Source: Saccoglossus kowalevskii (Eukaryota > Hemichordata > Enteropneusta > Harrimaniidae). Taken from it: DNA of 26,956 bases. The notes beneath the pieces were generated by a model. That model ran no database searches, had not been told where the DNA came from, and saw only the letters and a program-made list of their open reading frames with translations. Of this stretch, positions 21,047 to 26,956 are shown in pieces. Both the position numbers and the translations under genes were made by a program. Each line of letters begins with the position of its first letter. Position 1 is the first letter of the stretch. The stretch spans positions 293,595-320,550 of the forward strand of contig NW_003135350.1 of the NCBI RefSeq assembly GCF_000003605.2, read 5' to 3'.

Positions 21047-23194
21047 CTAAAATAGAAATGTCATCCCTAAAACCTCAGCTCCTCGTTTCTTCCTAAATAC
21101 GTTTTTTATTTTCTTGAAGCAAACATTTACAGAATCACAATTTTTTTGGTCTATATTTTGAAATTGCTTCTGAATTGCTTGGTCATTTCTTGCTGTAAGA
21201 GAGACTCCATCACCCAAACTTTCTGTCAAATGTGCTCGTTTATGTCTAGTACAGTCACTCTCCTTGGGGTGACAATTCCCACATCGGTCACATTTGTGTG
21301 GTTTTTCCCCTGTGTGTTCAGTGGTGTGCTGTTCCAGTAAATATCTGGTGGAAAAACCCTTTCCACACAGTTTGCAATATATTGTTTTTTCAAAAGTATG
21401 TTTCTTCTTTACATGACGATTCAGTTCGGATGAAGTTGCATAATACACACTGCAAGTTTCACAGTGAAACTGTTTTTCACCGGTGTGTGACTGCATATGC
21501 CTGACTAAACTGGATTTAAGAGAAAATCTCCTACTGCACATGGTGCATTGAAAAGATTTTTCTCCAGTGTGGGAAAGAATGTGCATATTTAAGTGCACTT
21601 TCAGCAGGAACAACTTTCCACATTTGTCACATTGATGCTGCTTATTCTTGGTGTGCGTTTCTATGTGCTGAGCAAGACAGCTGGCAGATGAAAATACTTT
21701 CCCACACTTTTCACACTGCAAAGGTTTTTCACCGGTGTGTATTCTCCTATGAGCAACAAGATTCCCTTTACGGGTAAATAGTTTTCCACATATCTCGCAT
21801 TGGCCATGTTTTTTCCCACTATGTGTAATTAGGTGTAACGCTAGAGATTTGCTACGTGCAAAAGATTTCCCACATTGTTGGCACTGGAATGGTGTCTTAC
21901 CAGAGTGAAGTGACAAATTGTGCTCTTTCAATATTGTCTTGGTTCTGTACCATTTTTTGCATAGTTTGCACTCAAATGGCCTCTCATCAGTGTGTGTCCT
22001 CATGTGTACTTTCATATGTCCCTTTACTGGAAAACCCATCCCACATGTTTCACACTGGAATGGCATAACTTGTGTATGCTCGACCATGTGCTTCTGGAGA
22101 CTGTAGTTCCACTTGAATCCTTTTCCACACTCTTCACATTTATGTACAAATTCTCCCTTGTGATTCCTCTCATGATGAATGGCATAGTATTTGGACTTGA
22201 ACTTAAATCCACAGATTGAACAACTAAATGGTTTGTAATTAGTGTGAGTCAGTGAATGTTCATTTAATTGACATTTCTTACTAAATCTCTTCCCACACTC
22301 AGAACATTGGAGTGGCTTAACATGTGACAAAGAATGATCTTTCAACTTACTCTTGAGCTGAAAACACTTCCCACAGACTTCACACTGGTGTGGCCGCATT
22401 TGTTCTTTTGTTGTATTTGTATGATGTTTCTTGATATGGTTATACAATGTATGTTTGGATGTGTACTTGTTTTCACACTGATCACATTTATATGGTCGCT
22501 CACCAGTGTGTATTCTCATGTGATTTTCAAGTTGCATGGGGGTATGAAATCTCTTTTTGCATACTCTACATTCACAAGGCCTTGCTTCTTTAGGGATGTG
22601 TGTGAGTTGGTGGCTTTTTAATACATGGCGATACTCAAACATTTTCCCACAGGTGTCACATTTATGAGTCCTTTCTTGCTTCTTATTGCACGTTTGCATA
22701 TGCTTCCTAGAGTGACTCAGTAATTCTGCTCGACTTCTGCATCTCTGTTCACATACTTTGCATTGGTATGGCATCAAGCTTCGATCATGGACCATAAGAT
22801 GGAATTTCAATATACTTGAACTACTGAACTTTTTTCCACAGCTTTCGCACTCATGGCGTAATTTTGCTTCTAGATAACTCGGATCCTCATGCTTTTTTAT
22901 ATGTAGACGCAAATATTTTTTTGTTGCATACCTTTTATCACAATGTTTACATTGATATGGTTTCTCACCTGTATATGTTCTGTTAGTTGCAGATGAATAT
23001 GTGGATATTTCATTTACTTCTTTTACAACTGTTTTTTCTACTTCATTATTCATTATATTCTCAGCTTTCAAGTCAAATTTTGACCTGGGCAAGTTCGCTA
23101 AGTTGGTAGCAGCACCACTTCTCTGATGGCTTTCATTTAATATTGCACTCGATTTATCTGGCATCTCTTGCTGACAGCTATAATTCCTTTCCAT
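21047..23194 (-). CDS. C2H2 zinc-finger protein, 20 fingers
   Basis: An intact single-exon frame of 715 codons. Residues 1-79 form a Ser/Asn/Glu-rich N terminus without a KRAB, BTB or ZAD domain that I can see. Residues 80-655 hold twenty C2H2 fingers in one unbroken array (first YQCKHCDKRYATKKYLRLH, last HKCDRCGNCHPKES...HKRAH). Residues 656-715 are a tail with a basic patch (KKIKNVFRKKRG) that could be a nuclear signal. All twenty keep Cys2His2 spacing. Finger 3 has Cys for the core Phe, and finger 20 lacks both the core Phe and Leu. Canonical TGEKP-type linkers occur mainly near finger 1 and after finger 14. An in-frame TGA at 23219-23221 supports the ATG at 23194 if no 5' intron intervenes. 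It is a likely nuclear DNA-binding regulator; no orthologue can be named. Confidence 0.95.
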   Translation of the reverse strand: MERNYSCQQEMPDKSSAILNESHQRSGAATNLANLPRSKFDLKAENIMNNEVEKTVVKEVNEISTYSSATNRTYTGEKPYQCKHCDKRYATKKYLRLHIKKHEDPSYLEAKLRHECESCGKKFSSSSILKFHLMVHDRSLMPYQCKVCEQRCRSRAELLSHSRKHMQTCNKKQERTHKCDTCGKMFEYRHVLKSHQLTHIPKEARPCECRVCKKRFHTPMQLENHMRIHTGERPYKCDQCENKYTSKHTLYNHIKKHHTNTTKEQMRPHQCEVCGKCFQLKSKLKDHSLSHVKPLQCSECGKRFSKKCQLNEHSLTHTNYKPFSCSICGFKFKSKYYAIHHERNHKGEFVHKCEECGKGFKWNYSLQKHMVEHTQVMPFQCETCGMGFPVKGHMKVHMRTHTDERPFECKLCKKWYRTKTILKEHNLSLHSGKTPFQCQQCGKSFARSKSLALHLITHSGKKHGQCEICGKLFTRKGNLVAHRRIHTGEKPLQCEKCGKVFSSASCLAQHIETHTKNKQHQCDKCGKLFLLKVHLNMHILSHTGEKSFQCTMCSRRFSLKSSLVRHMQSHTGEKQFHCETCSVYYATSSELNRHVKKKHTFEKTIYCKLCGKGFSTRYLLEQHTTEHTGEKPHKCDRCGNCHPKESDCTRHKRAHLTESLGDGVSLTARNDQAIQKQFQNIDQKNCDSVNVCFKKIKNVFRKKRGAEVLGMTFLF

Positions 23195-23474
23195 GATGAA
23201 TGCCAGTGTAATGCAAGTTCATAAAGATTCTTCTACAATGTAAGATACAAATGGAAATCAATGAAACCTTAGAAACAACTCATGTGTGCTAAGATAATTT
23301 AAAGCATGTAGGTACAAATAAGAAAATACTGTATTTAATATACTACTAGAGACATAACTGAAAGCTGTGACTAGTTGGTTCCCAGTGTTATAGTACATGT
23401 ATAAATAAATATATGATGAATTGTTATTTTGTATATAACACATTGTATCTGCAATTACAGTATTGAGATGATAA

Positions 23475-23870
23475 AGTTATGCTTAAGTAACGTGACCATA
23501 TGTGGTCATCTGATACATTTGTGGTATCTCACGGAATAACACATACCACCTAATACATGCCTCTATCTATAGCATTGATTAAGATATAACAGTAATTCTT
23601 ATTAATGAGGTAACATAATCGTATGTAGTCATCAATACATTTGTCACATCTCTCATCCAAGGCTTTCATTATAGCACTTGTTGCATATCTATCTTAAGCA
23701 GTGCTCGAGATAAAACACATGCATAATAATGAGATCACATGACCTTATATGGGCATGTGATAATTAGTCATTTCTCATGTGCAGCATGGATTGCATATAC
23801 AATCGTTCTCTAAATATTAAAATTATGCATATTAATAAGCTCACATGACCAACTGTTAACAAACGTACTG
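23475..23870. repeat. Degenerate tandem repeat, about 105-125 bp period
   Basis: A block like ttaatgaggtcacatgaccatatgtggtcat recurs in altered form near 23490, 23605, 23730 and 23835, each time after a gcat/atta stretch. The gaccata/tatgtggtc part is nearly palindromic. Copies differ a lot and spacing varies, so the array is old. The sequence between the zinc-finger start and 23475 shows nothing else. Confidence 0.5.
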
Positions 23871-24039
23871 GTTGCAATGTCCAATTTGCAACAGTGCTTG
23901 GGTTCAACCCCCAAGAAATATGTTATGGAGTATCTAAGTTGTGGTTATATACACAAAATTCAACTCTAAGCTAAACATGCGTGTGGTTTATCCAAAAACA
24001 CTGATGTATCATAAGCTCCATTGACATCTGATGTGTATG

Positions 24040-25262
24040 AAAAGTTGAAATTTGTGCCTATTATTATGCAGATTAGGTAATTAGTATGTACGGATTTCAA
24101 TCCAAAACCAATCTGGTCTGAAAATTGTCCAAGAGCATCTATCTACCATGAAAACTAAACTAATTGTTATGCAAACTAAGTAATCAATACCAGGGTTTTT
24201 TCTAGAAAAAATGAACAAGGGGGATCAACCTGGAAACCGTTTTAATGGTGTATCTATCACCATTGAAATATTTTTGGAGTAATTTTATTGTATTTGGTGT
24301 CAAGACACATTGTCAGCTGGTGTTGCTGGGAAGTTTTCACAGAGAAAAATATATTTGAGAAAGATTTCATGTTGTACGGTAGCACAGAAGTGTGTGGCTC
24401 AAGTAATGTATTTATGACTTGAAAGCTCAATAGGCAATTCGGTAAGAATGGGCCAGCCGAGAGTATCAGGACACTGCGGCCTGTTCCTCGGTTTAAAAAA
24501 ACCTGAATACAACTTCAGTCTGTACCAGTCAGATTTGTGCATTGTACTAGGGCATCCATGTACCAAGTTCATTGTAATCTGTTGGCAATGAGTAGTTCTT
24601 AGATATATATCCATGGGAAAAACTGAAAATTGGCTAATCATTATCCAAATTAGGTAATTAATATGCATGGTTTCAACCCAAACTCCATCAGATGTGTACA
24701 TTGTCCATCTATATACCAAGTTTTATTGGAATCTGTTGATTGGTTCTTAGATAACCATGAAAAAGCTGAAACATTGGCTGATTATTATGCAAATTTGTTA
24801 AAGGGCGATAGTTGTCGCACCACAGACGTGCGAGATATATGGGTCTCATATAAACAAAGATGGAGACTTTGACTGCTGCGCGGATCAACAAGTACAAACT
24901 GAGACGTTACCAAGCTTTATTAAGGTATTTTTAGGTGGTTGGAAGGTATCGAAGAAGTCACCGATGGAAATTAGCGCAAGATGCGCCCAGGTCAAACCTC
25001 ATACTTGTGATTTCCATTAGAAGAGCGCATTAGGTTGTGGGAAAATCAATGTTTATCAACACAAATGTCGCACATGCGCAGCGCGACGACTGCCGCCCTT
25101 TAAGTAATATGTATGGATTTCAACAGAAACTAATCAAGTCTGCGAGTTGTCACCAAGTTGTACCAAGTTTCATTGAAATCCTACAAACTGTTCTTGAGAT
25201 AATGGTGAGACGTACATTGTGTTTACACACACATACATGCATACGAAAACACAGACAGGCTA
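24040..25262 (+). repeat. Degenerate tandem repeat with attatgcaaattaggtaat units
   Basis: Units share attatgcaaattaggtaat, atgcatggattt/tttcaaccc, tgtacattgtccatctata, accaagttt(t/c)attg, gaatctgttgattggttctt and agataaccatgaaaa. Clear copies begin near 24063, 24640 and 24780, with partial ones near 24170 and 24540. The copy at 24780 is split by the MITE at 24802-25099 and resumes at 25104. The end (25150-25262) matches 1190-1262 in reverse. Reading frames across it are shadows. Confidence 0.65.
24802..25099. mobile_element. 298-bp TTAA-flanked MITE (piggyBac-like), nested in a repeat
   Basis: TTAA flanks both ends (24798-24801 and 25100-25103). The left end agggcgatagttgtcgcac and the reverse complement of the right end agggcggcagtcgtcgcgc are inverted repeats. 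An inner block gatatatgggtctcat resembles gatatgggactcat of the 9552-9676 copy. It splits a unit of the surrounding array, so it is younger than that array. There is no ORF. Confidence 0.85.
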
Positions 25263-25269
25263 ATTGTAA

Positions 25270-26248
25270 CAAAATAAAAAGTTGATTATTTGATAAGGAG
25301 AGAAGATAAGAAAATATTTTGTCAGTTTTAAAGCACAAGAAATGTGGTTTTAGCTAACTAGTTAAGTTAACGAATTTGTAATTTCACTAATTCAAATTAA
25401 ATTTAATTCAAAATAATGTATAAATTAAAATTCTTGTAATTAAAAACTCTCATCAAGTATGATTATTTTTTCCACCCCCAACCTACAAAGTTTGTAATGG
25501 TATACCCATAAATGACTTGCAACAGAATACAACATTAATATAAATAAACTTGAATCTACACTAACATACTAATCTCAGATGAAAGAGCTACAGAATGCAA
25601 TTTACAGTTTTGTATATGGTGTTCCATTCTCTAGAAATTTCAACTATGAAGTTCACCATCTTGATTCTCCAGCAAAGGATTTTGGGTAAAGTACAACATA
25701 TCTGCTGTTGTGAAAAATAGACTTTCATCAATTCTAAAATAGTACAAATGTATTTCAAGTTGGTTGGAATTTAGTTTAGTTTAGAATATGGTTACATACA
25801 GGTGCCACTCATAGAATGGTCTTCCTAGCAAAAGAGCTTTAAAAATTTATTTTCACATTTTTCTACCAAATGCTCAATTCTACTAGCTTATGCATGTTAT
25901 AGATAATTTTATCACCACAAAATTGGGATGAAGGAGTGTCTTTATATTTTCAATAGTCAATATAACAATTTTCATTTATTTTACCTTATTTGCAAAATTT
26001 CTATTATAATAATGAATTCATGTTCTTTATCTTTTGCAACAGATGTTGTGATGTTATATTTCATCCAAATTTCCTTGCTTGAAAATCAAATAGTGTACAG
26101 CATATACTTATACCAATTAAACAGTTGAACATTTATAGCAGGAAAAGTGATATAAAAATCTGTAAACTGCATTCCCCCGCATTTGGAGCTATTTTAATGA
26201 TTTTGATCATTATTTGTTTCGAGGAACTCAAGGAAAAGAGCTAATTAC
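25270..26248. other. No recognisable gene
   Basis: AT-rich sequence with only short chance frames. No repeat, hairpin or gene signal stands out. Confidence 0.5.
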
Positions 26249-26252
26249 TTAA

Positions 26253-26956
26253 AGGGCGGCGGTCGTCGCGCCGCTTCCAGTTCGATATAACGAATTTACA
26301 GCAAGTCTCAGAAGTATTGGGGCAGCCAATTTGCAAACTCGCTAGCGAATTGGCTAACTGCTTAGGTTTTGACTAAACGGTTGGCTTTCGAATCTAACTG
26401 ACGCTGTCTTGCGGTCACGCCCACTTAAGACGAATCTATGTAACAGTAGGGGACGATCCTCATACTTTATGAGCTAATCAGCGACGGTCTTTACAGTTGA
26501 ATGGTGATTTCGCTTTGAAATATACCAGGGAAAGTCTTCTATGCTCTTCGTGTCCACACAAAAACGACGAATGAGGTTGATTTTTTTCAGCGGTTGGCTT
26601 ACCCCAACGGATCGTTTGAGTGTGAAAGTTTGTTATTTTCTCCCTGATTTGTAGGAAACTGTTTCTCAACTTATCTATTTGGTTTCAAGCAGTGTTCAAG
26701 AAGGTTAACCTCATATAATAAATATCGGTAGATTAATCGCATTTATAATATTATCACGCCAGCTGACTGTGGCAATTTTTGGGCTCAAATCATTCAGGGG
26801 AATCCAGACATGTACCAGCCTGAGGATGCGTAAAAACATTCTATGTCCCCTAATGCAATATAGACTCACCAAGATGGACGCGAACACAAACCGGCGCCAG
26901 CGAGATTCGAAAGCCAACTGTTTAATCAAAACCCAAGCAGTTAGCCAATTCGCTAG
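26253..26956 (+). mobile_element. Left part of a TTAA element, cut by the window edge
   Basis: TTAA at 26249-26252 is followed by agggcggcggtcgtcgcgc and, a little later, agttcgatata, as in the copy at 9552 (agggtggcagtcgtcg and tgttcgatatg). No right terminus appears before the window ends. The sequence after about 26300 is not shared with the other copies, so this is either a longer relative or one with an insertion. No transposase frame is visible. Confidence 0.65.
26342..26956. repeat. Inverted repeat of about 60 bp enclosing ~490 bp
   Basis: The left arm starts ctagcgaattggctaactgc (26342) and continues through ttttgactaaacggttggct and ttcgaatct to about 26400. The reverse complement of the right arm, ending at the last base of the window, starts ctagcgaattggctaactgc and continues through ttttgattaaacagttggct and ttcgaatct. 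There are only a few mismatches. The right arm stops because the sequence stops, so the repeat may continue. The enclosed part has no recognised gene. Confidence 0.88.

Noticed and set aside
21146-22621. Several plus-strand frames over the zinc-finger gene
   Set aside because: They are antisense shadows of the repeated Cys/His codons.
23925-23945. tRNA-like T arm (cttgggttcaacccccaag)
   Set aside because: It has a T-arm look, but no matching D arm, anticodon arm or acceptor stem nearby, so neither a tRNA nor a clear tRNA-derived SINE is supported.

Overview
The window is nuclear DNA from an animal, most likely a marine invertebrate. It holds spliced genes with GT-AG introns, a meiotic MutS homologue, a long C2H2 zinc-finger gene, a decayed Ty3/gypsy element and many short non-autonomous DNA transposons in AT-rich sequence. 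Nothing in it is bacterial or viral. I cannot place the phylum from sequence alone.

Layout. (1) 1-2153 is repeat-rich and probably lies inside an MSH4 intron. It has degenerate repeat modules (140-830), a 54-bp duplication (991-1120) and a very regular 110-bp array of six copies (1271-1930). (2) 2154-9491 (+) carries the last twelve coding exons of MSH4, 416 complete codons from the core/lever region through the ATPase to the stop; the 5' half lies upstream of the window. One exon is only 13 nt. Three MITE-type insertions sit in introns, and a TTAA-flanked MITE lies 60 bp after the stop. (3) 10355-13245 is a decayed long inverted repeat (foldback) of about 2.9 kb, built from modules that each carry a small palindrome around an ATGGCC/GGCCAT core. 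(4) 13250-15840 has no recognisable gene. (5) 15840-18400 (-) is a dead Ty3/gypsy-type element in the order gag, zinc knuckle, protease, RT, RNase H, with frameshifts and a deletion through the RT catalytic box. (6) 18400-20270 shows nothing recognisable; 20275-20900 holds more of the foldback-type modules. (7) 21047-23194 (-) is an intact single-exon gene for a 20-finger C2H2 protein. (8) 23475-25262 contains two degenerate tandem families, one of them split by a TTAA MITE. (9) 25270-26248 is AT-rich with no gene, and 26249-26956 is the left part of a third TTAA element, which contains an inverted repeat running to the window edge.

The two real genes are unrelated in function: MSH4 acts in meiotic crossover formation, and the zinc-finger protein is a presumed DNA-binding regulator. 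They do not form an operon-like unit. The main unexplained content is the repeat landscape. The foldback, its boundary hairpins, its palindromic modules and the dispersed relatives look like one superfamily found at 0.1-0.8, 10.4-13.2 and 20.3-20.9 kb. A second family links the 110-bp array at 1.3 kb with the decayed array at 24-25 kb.
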